The notes under the pieces are model-generated. The model was not told the origin of the DNA. It made no database searches and saw nothing but the letters and a program-made list of their open reading frames with translations. From Branchiostoma belcheri (Eukaryota; Chordata; Leptocardii; Amphioxiformes; Branchiostomatidae): DNA of 64,000 nt. The stretch covers positions 2,910,395-2,974,394 of the forward strand of contig NW_017803268.1 in the NCBI RefSeq assembly GCF_001625305.1, in the 5' to 3' direction. Shown here piece after piece: positions 59,301 to 64,000 of this stretch. The stretch's first letter is position 1; every line of letters begins with the position of its first letter. The position numbers and the translations under genes were made by a program.

Positions 59301-61605
59301 ATGTCATTCTGTGGACGAGATATTCTGTGAAATGTACCCTATCGACCTGACATGACCTCGACTACGATTATGGATTTATGATTATTCCGTCTTGTCTTGA
59401 ATATATTGTCTTGGATGTACCTAGAGCCACTCTGTAAAGCAGTGCTAAGCCATTGAGTAGTGCAACCCTGGTTAAAAAACACAGAAAATAAAAGAATAAA
59501 CAAATAAAATGTACTGTTTGTTTTCCAGATCAACACAGCGCGGATGAGGCTGGTGTTGTTTATGGACGCGGTGAAGCACGTGTGTCGGATCAGCCGGATC
59601 ATTCGCCAGCCGCTCGGCAACGCTCTGCTGCTCGGGGTGGGAGGCAGCGGGCGCCAAAGTCTCACCAGGTGAAATTAGTAGTTAAGTAGTAGTACACGGA
59701 GTAGAAGTAGTAGTATTGGTAAAGTAGTTACTGTTACAGTACGGTAGTAGTTGTAGTAGAAGTACATGGTAGTAGTAGTAGTTGAAGTAGTTCTAGTAAT
59801 TAGTAGTAGTACTAGTAGTACACGTAGTAGATGTAGTACTTGTCGTTACAGTAGTACTGTAGTACTAGTAGTAGTTGAAGTAGTACTTAGTCTAGTAATT
59901 AGTAGTAGTAGTAGTACACGTAGTAGAAGTAGTACTCGTAGTTACAGTAGTACAGTAGTACTAGTAGTAGTAGAAGTTGTAGAAGTAGTTGTAGTAGTAT
60001 CCACCAAAAACTGAGTTACTACAGTTGTAACAAATTACTTTTCATCTTACACATCAATGTATTCCTAAATTATAAAACTTGACATGGAATGTTGCAGTTT
60101 CCTTGATGCCCAATGGAAAAACATAATGATCTTGTAGTATATTAATTCAATGTAATTTGTTGGCTTTGTGACATGCTCATAACTTTTTTTGAATGTTTCA
60201 TACTAGACTCTAGTTATCAAAATCTCACTTTTTCGAAAATGTATTACGGTAACCAAGAAAAAAGTCACTGAAAATTTGAGGGGATGTAGAACAGAATTTT
60301 TACTCTGTTTTTTCGTAGGCTGGCGACCCACATGGCCGAGTACGATGCCTTCCAAATCGAGCTGTCAAAGAACTACGGCAACACGGAGTGGAGAGAGGAT
60401 CTAAAATCTATCATGCTGAAGGCAGGCCTGGAGAGCAAGCCTATGGTCTTCATCTTCCCTGATACACAGGTAAGCCTGGGGAGCTAGGCTAGTATTGTTG
60501 TCTTAGACACAATCATATATGGTAGGCCTGGAGAGCTAGGCTATGGTTCTCATCTTCCCAGACACACAGGTAAGCCTGGGGAGCTAGGCTAGTATTGTTG
60601 TCTTAGACACAATCATATATGGTAGGCCTGGAGAGCTAGGCTATAGTTCTCATCTTCCCAGACACACAGGTAAGCCTGGAGAGTTAGGCTATGGTGGTCA
60701 TCCTCTTAGACACACTGACAGGCCTGGAGAGCTAGGCTAGGGTTGTCATCTTACCAGACACACAGGTAAGCCTGGAGAGTTAGGCTATGGTGGTCATCCT
60801 CTTACTCAGTCTTAGACACACTGACAGGCCTGGAGAGCTAGGCTAGGGTTGTCATCTTACCAGACACACAGGTAAGCCTGGAGAGTTAGGCTATGGTGGT
60901 CATCCTCTTAGACACACTGACAGGCCTGGAGAGCTAGGCTAGGGTTGTCATCTTACCAGACACACAGGTAAGCCTGGAGAGCTAGGCTATGGTGTTCATC
61001 TTCCCTGACACACAGGTAAGCCTGGAGAGCTAGGCTAAGTTTTGAAAATATGACATGAAATGTAATATAAAAGGTCCAGACCAACTCTACACTATGCAGT
61101 GCTTGAAGTAATTTAATTATAGCCAATATAGGAAAATTACATGAAAGTACATGTACTGTATTCACATATTCACATCGTTTAACATAGACTACTTGTAGAG
61201 GTGTACTTCTAGATTTTAGTTGACAGTAGTTCTATTCAACATTCTGATAGACATAGTACCCATGGAACCTGTATTTTGATAGACCCATACCAGTTAGTAA
61301 TCTTATTATCTGCCATACATTGTACCTGCTACAATTGTTGTGCAATAAACTTCAAATTGACATCTTCATGATATTTCTAACATCTTTTCTCATTAGATCA
61401 AGAGTGAATCCTTCCTAGAGGACATCAACAACATCTTAAACTCGGGAGATGTACCCAACATCTATGCCCAGGATGAGCTGGATAATATCTACACCTCCAT
61501 GAAACCGATCGTACAAGACGCAGGCATCCCACCCACCAAGACTAACCTGTACCAGGCTTACACCAAGAGAGTCAGGAGTAACACTCACATGGTGCTCTGT
61601 ATGAG
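17322..61605 (+). CDS. DNAH1: Axonemal dynein heavy chain 1 (DNAH1), 5' 48 coding exons, partial
   Basis: Exons: 17322-17489, 18114-18186, 19190-19364, 19892-19993, 20601-20788, 21463-21618, 22145-22400, 22742-22899, 23981-24084, 24767-24877, 25619-25786, 26287-26417, 26815-26965, 27561-27754, 28391-28616, 29530-29649, 30202-30284, 30673-30814, 31413-31568, 32366-32564, 33550-33803, 36021-36233, 36788-36952, 37683-37910, 39172-39351, 40036-40173, 40835-40998, 41512-41716, 42641-42844, 43408-43671, 44097-44259, 44786-44896, 48981-49111, 49693-49874, 50609-50741, 51795-52001, 52677-52784, 53617-53835, 54152-54334, 55400-55545, 55899-56051, 56485-56641, 57301-57484, 58088-58224, 58767-58934, 59529-59668, 60319-60469, 61397-61605. 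Phases agree at every junction: 7,958 nt, ~2,652 residues of about 4,200 expected. DNAH1-specific marks are QRGFYSDIL and [14 protein letters not shown]. It is the inner-arm dynein motor that powers ciliary bending. No frameshift or premature stop was seen. The stalk, AAA5-6 and C-terminus lie beyond the window. Confidence 0.97.
17555..17927. mobile_element. MITE family 2, copy A (intron 1)
   Basis: TIRs GGCCACACCAATTTAATTTG and the complement ending AAATTGGTGTGGCC, with TAA duplicated on each side; 373 bp. It is the same family as six other elements in DNAH1 introns. Confidence 0.85.
18758..19060 (+). mobile_element. tRNA-derived SINE (intron 2)
   Basis: An A-box-like TAGTCCAGTCGTTAGCG and a B-box-like GAGTTTGAATCCC at tRNA spacing are followed by a body ending near (TGTATC)n. 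Confidence 0.6.
19061..19175 (-). mobile_element. LINE 3'-end fragment
   Basis: The segment is the inverted counterpart of the LINE tail at 31820-31945 (GCCAGCTTCGCAGGCAC against GTGCCTGTGAAGCTGGTG in plus). It is bounded on one side by an (ACAGAT)n-type tail read on the minus strand. It lies directly before the exon 3 acceptor (AG at 19188-19189). Confidence 0.55.
19400..19761. mobile_element. MITE family 2, copy B (intron 3)
   Basis: TIRs GGCCACACCAATTTAATTTC and the complement; TTA flanks at 19397-19399 and 19762-19764; 362 bp. Confidence 0.85.
20353..20580 (-). repeat. Interspersed repeat R3 copy (intron 4)
   Basis: Minus-oriented copy from GTTTACCAAAGGAAAACAT to GAAGGTAAACATTATACATG, with CACCATGGTAACTAGTGTTG inside. 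It ends about 20 bp before the exon 5 acceptor. Confidence 0.75.
20789..21462. other. Intron 5, no recognised element
   Basis: AT-rich intron. I see no repeat family or exon. Confidence 0.4.
21640..22126 (+). repeat. Interspersed repeat R3 copy with internal insertion
   Basis: Family phrases run from TTAATTCTTACTCAACTAC to CCCAACACCA, are interrupted by about 260 bp of unrelated AT-rich sequence (~21746-22010), and resume at ACACCAGTTACCATAGTGAG. The copy ends GGGTAAACATAA only 18 bp before exon 7. Confidence 0.65.
23388..23948. repeat. ~80-bp direct repeat flanking a TIR element
   Basis: AATGTTTGTCTGGCCATCCT and the following sequence to ATGCATGAATCCTAAT occur at 23397-23466 and again at 23877-23948, on both sides of the element at 23467-23856. 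The flanks are far longer than a normal target duplication. Confidence 0.75.
23467..23856. mobile_element. hAT-like MITE with AGTGATGCATACC ends
   Basis: The ends AGTGATGCATACC and GGTATGCATCACT are inverted. The interior is rich in GTCCGGACTT-type words, partly self-complementary. The flanking octamers (ATCCTAAT / ATCCTCAA) are similar but not identical. Confidence 0.6.
24325..24697. mobile_element. MITE family 2, copy C (intron 9)
   Basis: TIRs as in the other copies, TAA flanks at 24322-24324 and 24698-24700; 373 bp. Its right end lies about 70 bp before exon 10. Confidence 0.85.
25152..25425 (-). repeat. Interspersed repeat R3 copy (intron 10)
   Basis: Minus-oriented, from GTTTAACAAAGGAAAACATA through CACCATGGTAACTGGTGTTG to GAAGGTAAACATTATACATT and a TTTCTAGT end. 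Confidence 0.75.
25424..25577 (-). repeat. Interspersed repeat R3, shortened second copy
   Basis: Directly follows the previous copy, from TTTACCGAAGGAAAACATAA to GCAAATGTTACCTTTCTAGT, with the middle deleted. Confidence 0.7.
25900..26215. repeat. (CA)n-rich satellite in intron 11
   Basis: About 315 bp of CACACA interrupted by AAAG/AAAT every 10-20 bases. Long His/Thr open frames here (25823-26296, 25842-26204) are artefacts. Confidence 0.9.
26966..27560. other. Intron 13, no recognised element
   Basis: There are two loosely similar stretches (27170-27260 and 27300-27375, each with an ATAGTGGA/AGGTAGTGGA phrase), otherwise nothing recognised. Confidence 0.35.
27755..28390. other. Intron 14, no recognised element
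   Basis: AT-rich intron without exon or recognised repeat. Confidence 0.4.
29104..29475. mobile_element. hAT-like MITE with CAGGGCTCGAAAT ends (intron 15)
   Basis: CAGGGCTCGAAAT and ATTTCGAGCCCTG are perfect inverted ends. The interior has repeated GGTGCAC/GTGCACC words that can pair. It is 372 bp with no open frame. Confidence 0.75.
29773..30052 (+). repeat. Interspersed repeat R3 copy (intron 16)
   Basis: Near full-length, from AAGTAACATTTGCAAAGCAA to TTTTCCTTCGGTAAACATAA, with CCCAACACCAGTCACCATGG inside. Confidence 0.8.
31640..31945 (+). pseudogene. Non-LTR retrotransposon 3' end
   Basis: The plus strand reads [20 protein letters not shown] and [14 protein letters not shown] then stop, the usual C-terminus of CR1/L2-like reverse-transcriptase ORFs. 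A 3' untranslated tail and an ACAGATACAG end follow. It is a 5'-truncated copy in intron 19. Confidence 0.7.
32040..32230 (-). pseudogene. Non-LTR retrotransposon C-terminal fragment
   Basis: The minus strand reads [16 protein letters not shown] and [13 protein letters not shown] then stop. A homologous tail lies at 52030-52200 on the minus strand and a remnant at 45005-45070 on the plus strand. Confidence 0.6.
32849..33223. mobile_element. MITE family 2, copy D (intron 20)
   Basis: TIRs GGCCACACCAATTTAATTTG and the complement; TTA flanks at 32846-32848 and 33224-33226; 375 bp. Confidence 0.85.
33835..34765. repeat. ~100-bp minisatellite in intron 21
   Basis: About nine diverged units, each with GGCTTCTCCTTAAAATCTCT, TTATCCACTTTTGTGAATTT and GTCCTTTCAAACTGGTAAG. 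The array starts about 30 bp after the exon 21 donor but does not include the splice junction. Confidence 0.85.
34766..36020. other. Rest of intron 21, no recognised element
   Basis: AT-rich sequence; no exon, TIR or SINE was recognised. Confidence 0.4.
36234..36787. other. Intron 22, no recognised element
   Basis: AT-rich, with a short (ACAA)n run at about 36720-36742. No exon was seen. Confidence 0.4.
37388..37650 (-). mobile_element. tRNA-derived SINE (intron 23)
   Basis: Read on the minus strand, TAGCACAACGGCAGAGTGC and GGATTTGAGTCC form A and B boxes. The body (CCCTTGGGAAAATG) and a tail toward 37388 follow. Confidence 0.65.
38004..38371. mobile_element. MITE family 2, copy E (intron 24)
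   Basis: TIRs GGCCACACCAATTTAATTTC and the complement; TAA flanks at 38001-38003 and 38372-38374; 368 bp. Confidence 0.85.
38763..39150. mobile_element. GC-rich insertion next to exon 25
   Basis: A CG-rich block interrupts AT-rich intron 24. TACAACGCGGGGTATTCCG at 38767 and its diverged complement ending at 38888 bound a 120-bp inverted structure; GGCCGTACCGTAAAGTACGGCC is a hairpin further right (~39071). The block ends about 20 bp before the exon 25 acceptor. I could not delimit it as a known class. Confidence 0.4.
39321..39820. repeat. 40-bp minisatellite spanning the exon 25 donor
   Basis: About 12.5 units of 40 bp run from the last 30 bases of exon 25 across its donor into intron 25. 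GTAAGT recurs at 39352 (true donor), 39392, 39432, 39472, 39512, 39592, 39632, 39672 and 39712. Two units have GTAAAT and one has lost the GT. Reading on past the true donor meets an in-frame TGA within one unit. Confidence 0.9.
40271..40482. mobile_element. Small MITE with TACTGTAATTC ends (intron 26)
   Basis: TACTGTAATTC at 40271 and GAATTACAGTA at 40472 are inverted, consistent with a TA target. The interior has repeated TTCAC(G/T)GT words. It is 212 bp and non-coding. Confidence 0.65.
41053..41303 (+). repeat. Interspersed repeat R3 copy (intron 27)
   Basis: From AGTAACATTTGCAAAGCAAA through CCCAACACTAGTTACCATGG to TTTTCCTTCGGTACACATAA. Confidence 0.8.
41751..42162. mobile_element. MITE related to family 1 (intron 28)
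   Basis: The ends GGCCACAGCAAGTAATTTTC and TTTACTTGCCATGGCC are inverted with TAA on both flanks (41748-41750, 42163-42165). The subterminal ATGGATGACATC/GATGTCATCCAT is shared with the 12862 element. It is 412 bp. Confidence 0.75.
42421..42530. repeat. 110-bp foldback hairpin (intron 28)
   Basis: ATGACAAAAAGGGTTAAACG with the following CAGACCAACACTGAAT is inverted at 42490-42530 as ATTCAGTGTTGGTCTG...TTGTTGTCAT. The arms are about 48 bp with a loop of about 12 bp. It lies about 110 bp before the exon 29 acceptor. Confidence 0.75.
43140..43342 (+). repeat. Interspersed repeat R3, diverged copy (intron 29)
   Basis: Carries ACGCCAACACCACAGGGTGT, CAGTTACCATGGCAATAGAC and AACAATATGTTTTCCTCCTG. 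Confidence 0.6.
44248..44508. repeat. 33-bp minisatellite spanning the exon 31 donor
   Basis: The exon end CTCTTCACAG and its donor GTATGCAAAT recur at 44260 (true), 44293, 44326, 44359, 44391, 44423, 44457 and 44490. Most units also contain TTAGTAGCCTGTAA; the TAA is in frame if the intron is read through. Confidence 0.9.
45005..45070 (+). pseudogene. LINE C-terminal remnant
   Basis: The plus strand reads [17 protein letters not shown], matching the tails of the minus-strand fragments at 32040-32230 and 52030-52200. Confidence 0.45.
45071..46330. other. Intron 32, left half
   Basis: AT-rich. It contains one copy of the 20-bp motif TTCAGCACCAAGGACAGACC at 45926. No exon was recognised. Confidence 0.4.
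46334..46342 (+). other. Candidate 9-nt microexon in intron 32
   Basis: TTTTTCTCTTTACAG precedes GTTCACTAG, followed by GTGAGA. Its phase matches exons 32 and 33, so inclusion would insert three residues (about GSL) between VR and GFITKC with no frame change. Vertebrate DNAH1 has no such insertion that I recall. Confidence 0.25.
46343..47191. other. Intron 32, middle part
   Basis: T-rich sequence; nothing recognised. Confidence 0.4.
47195..48849. mobile_element. MITE family 2, copy F, long form (intron 32)
   Basis: The left TIR GGCCACACCAATTTATTTCC and right TIR ending AAATTGGTGTGGCC are properly inverted and flanked by TTA at 47192-47194 and 48850-48852. It is 1,655 bp against 360-375 bp for the other copies. 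The extra ~1.3 kb has no clear transposase frame. Either a longer relative or a copy carrying an insertion. Confidence 0.65.
49347..49642. mobile_element. Diverged hAT-like MITE (intron 33)
   Basis: The ends CAGAGCTTGAAATG and ATTTTGAGCCCTG resemble the element at 29104-29475. The interior shares CTGCACCA/TGGTGCAG-type words. Confidence 0.5.
49913..50186 (+). repeat. Interspersed repeat R3 copy (intron 34)
   Basis: From AGAAGGTAACATTTGCAAAA through CAACACCAGTTACCATGG to ATATGTTTTCCTTTAGTAAA. Confidence 0.8.
51055..51800. repeat. 68-bp minisatellite spanning the exon 36 acceptor
   Basis: The unit carries the acceptor and start of exon 36 (TTTTTGGCGACACCTCTAG then GTACAAGACCTTGC). Copies with intact AG start at 51313, 51382, 51450, 51518 and 51586. 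One (51654) has lost the AG, a degenerate one lies near 51085, and the true exon begins at 51795. Each false exon start runs into TGA after about eight codons. Confidence 0.9.
52030..52200 (-). pseudogene. LINE C-terminal fragment
   Basis: The minus strand reads [17 protein letters not shown] and [14 protein letters not shown] then stop, homologous to 32040-32230. Confidence 0.6.
52201..52676. other. Rest of intron 36
   Basis: Nothing recognised apart from the end of the LINE fragment on the left. Confidence 0.35.
53010..53575. repeat. (ATCC)n satellite in intron 37
   Basis: About 480 bp of ATCC tetramers with CTCC/TTCC variants, turning into (CATA)n at about 53480-53575 and (ATTC)n just before exon 38. 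Long open frames of Ile-His-Pro-Ser or Met-Asp-Gly-Trp in all phases on both strands are artefacts. Confidence 0.95.
53862..54135 (-). mobile_element. tRNA-derived SINE (intron 38)
   Basis: Read on the minus strand, TGGCATAGTGGTAGAATG and GTTCGATCACGAG form the tRNA-like head, followed by GCCCTTGGGAACGCACTTTA and GTACCTAGCTTTGGTTGGGG, the SINE core also present at 447-862. It ends just before exon 39. Confidence 0.7.
54314..55020. repeat. Minisatellite spanning the exon 39 donor
   Basis: The exon end TTAACCAATCACAAAAAG and donor GTATGCTAATTTGTGTCTTT recur in units of 54 bp (first 71 bp). Intact GT follows the exon-like part at 54335 (true), 54406, 54568 and 54993; two units have GA instead. 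One unit is split by the MITE at 54607-54974. Confidence 0.88.
54607..54974. mobile_element. MITE family 2, copy G, inside the exon 39 minisatellite
   Basis: TIRs as in the family; TTA on both sides (54604-54606, 54975-54977). Left flank CTCCTCTTA and right flank TTAACCAATCACAAAAAG join to the uninterrupted repeat unit seen next to it (CTCCTCTTAACCAATCACA at 54544-54562). Confidence 0.9.
55150..55340. repeat. Inverted pair carrying the TTCAGCACCAAGGACAGACC motif
   Basis: CAAAGTTATTAGATGCTCAC with the motif at 55189-55209 is inverted at 55282-55320. About 70 bp lies between. Single copies of the motif occur at 38483, 44547, 44653, 45926 and 50842. Confidence 0.65.
55574..55830 (-). repeat. 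Interspersed repeat R3 copy (intron 40)
   Basis: From ATGTTTACCTTTGCAGAAGG through CACCATGGTAACTGGTGTTG to GCGAAGGTAAACATTGATAA. Confidence 0.8.
56642..57300. other. Intron 42
   Basis: An open frame reads on from exon 42 to a stop at 56924-56926, but nothing in the read-through part is dynein-like. A retroposon-like tail (GTTACAATTGTTGTGAAATAAACCTTGACTTG) lies near 56985-57020, and related tails near 57245 and 61325. A GTGCAGGTA/TTTTGAGCCC end like the hAT-like MITEs lies near 57200-57240. Confidence 0.4.
57900..58140. repeat. Duplication of the exon 44 acceptor and exon start
   Basis: TAGTTCTGCTAGGTG...AATTTCCCTGTTCACAATG-type sequence, an acceptor CCCAG and GTGTACTGATGGTAGAGCC to GAACATGGAG occur at 57911-58004 and again at 58043-58136. 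The second is the true exon 44 (starts 58088). The 132-bp unit includes about 48 bp of coding sequence. Confidence 0.85.
58225..58766. other. Intron 44
   Basis: Contains a short palindrome GGTCGGTTATTCTAATAACCGACC near 58461-58485. No exon was seen. Confidence 0.4.
59680..60000. repeat. (GTA)n microsatellite in intron 46
   Basis: Imperfect GTAGTA/ACTAGT repeats start about 10 bp after the exon 46 donor and run for about 320 bp. The Val/Ser-rich open frame at 59766-60014 is an artefact. Confidence 0.9.
60430..61040. repeat. Minisatellite spanning the exon 47 donor
   Basis: The last ~45 bases of exon 47 (GGCCTGGAGAGC...CATCTTCCCTGATACACAG) and donor GTAAGCCTGG recur at 60470 (true), 60570, 60670, 60766, 60872, 60968 and 61016, in units of about 48-106 bp. 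Confidence 0.9.
61041..61396. other. Rest of intron 47
   Basis: Includes a retroposon-like tail (GCTACAATTGTTGTGCAATAAA) near 61328. Nothing else was recognised. Confidence 0.35.
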
Positions 61606-61670
61606 GTACGACTGTTAGCAATGCTCTAACTGGTCTCAGACATGTTGATTATTTACTATTTATTTATTTA

Positions 61671-62409
61671 TTACTCCGTGAAGGAGGTCAGGACCTCCGG
61701 ACGGAGTGTTGTAATCGGCTGATTTTTCATGTTCGCAGTCAAAACACTGGGTTCTCTTTGTGTAATCGGCACGCAATTTTATACGCCGTCTGCGGGCATG
61801 CCCGTGTTGATGCACGAATGTGTATTTTTGCCGTTGCTGCTTTCGCGGTCAATGTAATATCGCAGACGCACCCCTACAATTACGAGGCGAATTGGAATGG
61901 TCCAGAAAAACGCGTTGTTTGGAATAGCAGTGGGGTTCAAAAAAGTTCATGCAGATACGGGGTGGTTTTTATAAGTGGTTCCAGATGTTTTTGCCCATGG
62001 TTAAGAGATGCCAAGTTTTTTTGAAGATGTTCGCAGCCAAAACGCATTCTTCCGTACGTCGCATTTCTGTGTAATTTCGCATGTGGTGTTGCATTATGTC
62101 CGGGATGATGCACGTCTTTTTATTTTTACCGTAGCTGTTTTGATATTGGAGTAAATGCTTATTTTCGAAACATCCCCATTTCTTTGTAAATGGTTTCGTC
62201 CGTTTATGCAACTGTTACTGCGCTAATGACGACCAGTCGCGCTGTCCTGATACACCGCGAATGTGCGAGTGTTCCCTGTAGACAGTCCCGGGAGTCATTT
62301 TTTTCGCACATTCCAGGAGCCAAACCAAAATACGTTCATGAACCGAGTACCAAAAAACCGAAACGTGAAAATCGGATGATCGGACCTGATGTACATTTCT
62401 CTTTCTATA
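61671..62409. mobile_element. 735-bp dispersed repeat, copy 2
   Basis: Almost identical to 7615-8351 in the same orientation, with the same terminal palindrome. The right end cannot be fixed because a Tc1-like element starts directly at CTATA. Confidence 0.8.
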
Positions 62410-64000
62410 CAGTTGCATGCAAAATTATTCAACCCCTCTTATATTTTGGGGAATTTTGCCAAAATAAGGAAAATTACAACTGTAGAACATCCCTAACTCA
62501 TGTAGGTGATTAGCAGATAGTTTATTACAATTTGATATCAGAGAAAAAGTCAATATTATTTCATAGTTCATCTGAAATGGCAACTTTAACACAAAAAAGC
62601 AGGTGGCAAAATTATTCAACCCCCTACGAGGATTCCTCTAGAAATTTGTGCAGCACCCCTGTAACTGCAATGGCCTGTTGCAGACGGGAACGATAGCTTG
62701 TCATGATATTCTGGCAGTGCTATTTGGGGATTTCGGCCAATTCCTTGTTGGCGAATATCTCCATCTCAGCAATGTTCTTAGGTCTTCTTGCTGCAACAGC
62801 TTTCGTCAGGTCCCACCACAGATTCTCCATTGGGTTTAAGTCAGGAGACTGCGATGGCCACTCCAGGACCTTCCAGCCTTTCTTCTCCAACCAAGCATTC
62901 ATGGATTTCGATGTGTGCTTGGGGTCGTTGACTTGCTGTAATGTCCAATGACGCCCCAGCTTCAACTTCTTCAAGGACTTGCTGACTTTCTTGGCCAGAA
63001 TATCCTGATACTTTGTTGAATCCATGATGCCGTCAACATGGTGGAGTTTCCCCAGTACCATTAGAAGCAAAACACACCCACAACATCACAGACTCACCGC
63101 CGTGCTTCACGGTAGGAAGGGTGTTCTTCTCTGCGTATGCCTGGATCCTCCTGTGCAAAACAAACCTCTGATCCACAGGACCAAAGAACTCAAGTTTTCC
63201 TTCATCAGTCCATAGGACAGTGTCCCAAAAGTTCTGTGGGTTTGACAGGCTGGGTTCACCATACTGGAAGCAACTTTTCTTGTGGCTTGGCTTCAGCAGC
63301 GGTGTGCGTCTTGGGGTTCTGGTATTGAACCCTTCAGCATGAAGTGTGCAACGTGCTGTACCGCCTGAAACATCACTTCCTCCTCCAGCCAAGTTGTGTT
63401 TCAGGTCCTTTGCAGTAAGCCTGGAGGTTTTGTCCACCTATTCTCTCAGGAAACTTGCTGTAGCTGATGAAATATTCTTCTTTCGTCCATGACCTCCCTG
63501 TGTGGCCACAGTACCAGATGCCTTGAACTTGCGAATAATGCTCCCAATGGTATCTCTGGGAACATTAAAGAGCTTGGATATCCTCTTATATCTATTTCCT
63601 TCATTGTGTAATGTTACTATATCCTACTTTAAACCTCTGGGACAACTCTCTTGCTTTCACCATTTTACAACAAGAGGCATGTGAGCAGTAATGACACAAA
63701 GTGTGTAATACTACACATTTGGTGGAAAATTACAGGGTAATACAAATATTAGGGACATGCACATCTTCCCTCATTGCATTACTAGTGTTTTTTGGACGTG
63801 GCATGTTAGTTGTGATTCTCCATAATCAACCCTAGCTGATGAGTTGTATAGGGGTTGAATAATTTTGCCACCTGCTTTTTGAGTTAAAGTTGCCATTTCA
63901 GATGAACTATTAAATAATATTGACTTTTTCTCTGATATTAAATTGTAGTTAACCATATGTTAATCACTTACATGAGTTAGGCATGTTCTACAGTTGTAAT
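62410..64000 (-). mobile_element. Tc1/mariner-like element, truncated by window edge
   Basis: The left end starts CAGTTGCATGCAAAATTATT after TA. The phrase CAAAATTATTCAACCCC occurs twice in the left arm (62422 and 62609) and its inverse in the right arm near 63848-63866, an IR/DR layout. The outer right end lies beyond 64000. The element encodes a broken transposase on the minus strand. Confidence 0.85.
62720..63663 (-). pseudogene. Broken Tc1-like transposase
   Basis: The minus strand shows MVKARELSQRF at the start (63663), then stops. A DDE-type stretch follows: VLWTDEGKLEFFG (first Asp), NDPKHTSKSMNAWLEKKGW (second Asp) and WPSQSPDLNPMENLW (Glu). A frame change near 63050-63065 separates the first catalytic part from the rest, and the N-terminal DNA-binding region has several stops, so the copy is inactive. 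Confidence 0.85.

Larger units (their letters stand above)
58767..61605 (+). other. DNAH1: DNAH1 AAA4 module, start (exons 45-48)
   Basis: Residues ~2431-2652. [19 protein letters not shown] leads to Walker [13 protein letters not shown] (~2522-2533), [39 protein letters not shown] and the [11 protein letters not shown] segment. The exon 48 donor (AG before GTACGA) leaves two bases; the next exon, expected to begin with a Ser-Pro-Ile-like stretch, is outside the window. Confidence 0.93.

Noticed and set aside
59633..59668. Damaged AAA4 Walker A (GR in place of GK)
   Set aside because: GVGGSGR is the usual AAA4 sequence in axonemal dyneins.
59766..60014. Val/Ser-rich 82-aa open frame
   Set aside because: Product of a GTA trinucleotide repeat in intron 46.

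Overview
This is eukaryotic genomic DNA rich in introns and repeats. It most likely comes from a cephalochordate (amphioxus, Branchiostoma). The grounds are a deuterostome-like axonemal dynein with many phase-consistent exons, dense families of short TIR elements with TTA/TAA target duplications, tRNA-derived SINEs, and tandem repeats that start exactly at splice junctions, a type I recall being reported in amphioxus. The species call is inference. No functional RNA genes, CRISPR arrays or prokaryotic features were seen.

Layout. (1) 1-4.4 kb: repeats, including two copies of a GTAC-rich TIR element, one of them interrupted by a second TIR element, plus weak splice-like blocks near the left edge. 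(2) 4.45-14.29 kb, plus strand: a 14-exon gene whose parts join in one open frame of 771 residues. Its N-terminal ~260 residues look like a gasdermin pore-forming domain. A basic/acidic linker containing DEED follows, then two or three ubiquitin-like (beta-grasp) units, an acidic stretch and a helical tail. I know no described protein with this layout; it is the best candidate here for an undescribed system. (3) 14.3-17.3 kb: 3' flank, a probable promoter and first non-coding exon for the next gene, and AT-rich sequence. (4) 17.32-61.6 kb, plus strand: 48 coding exons of the inner-arm axonemal dynein heavy chain DNAH1, from the N-terminus (QRGFYSDIL) through the tail, linker, AAA1, AAA2, AAA3 and the start of AAA4. 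About 2,652 residues are present and the gene runs off the right edge. (5) 61.67-64 kb: a second, nearly identical copy of a ~735-bp repeat also found in the first gene, abutted by a broken Tc1/mariner element.

The two genes are neighbours on the same strand with no evident shared function: one looks like a membrane-permeabilising effector under proteolytic or ubiquitin-type control, the other is a ciliary motor. The most striking non-coding pattern is that six DNAH1 introns carry tandem repeats whose unit includes the exon edge and its splice site, so true donors or acceptors sit next to rows of near-copies. Seven copies of one 360-375-bp Harbinger-like MITE (one with a 1.65-kb interior) and about eleven copies of another ~270-bp repeat also lie in these introns. 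Several nested insertions can be resolved from the window alone because an uninterrupted copy of the target is present.
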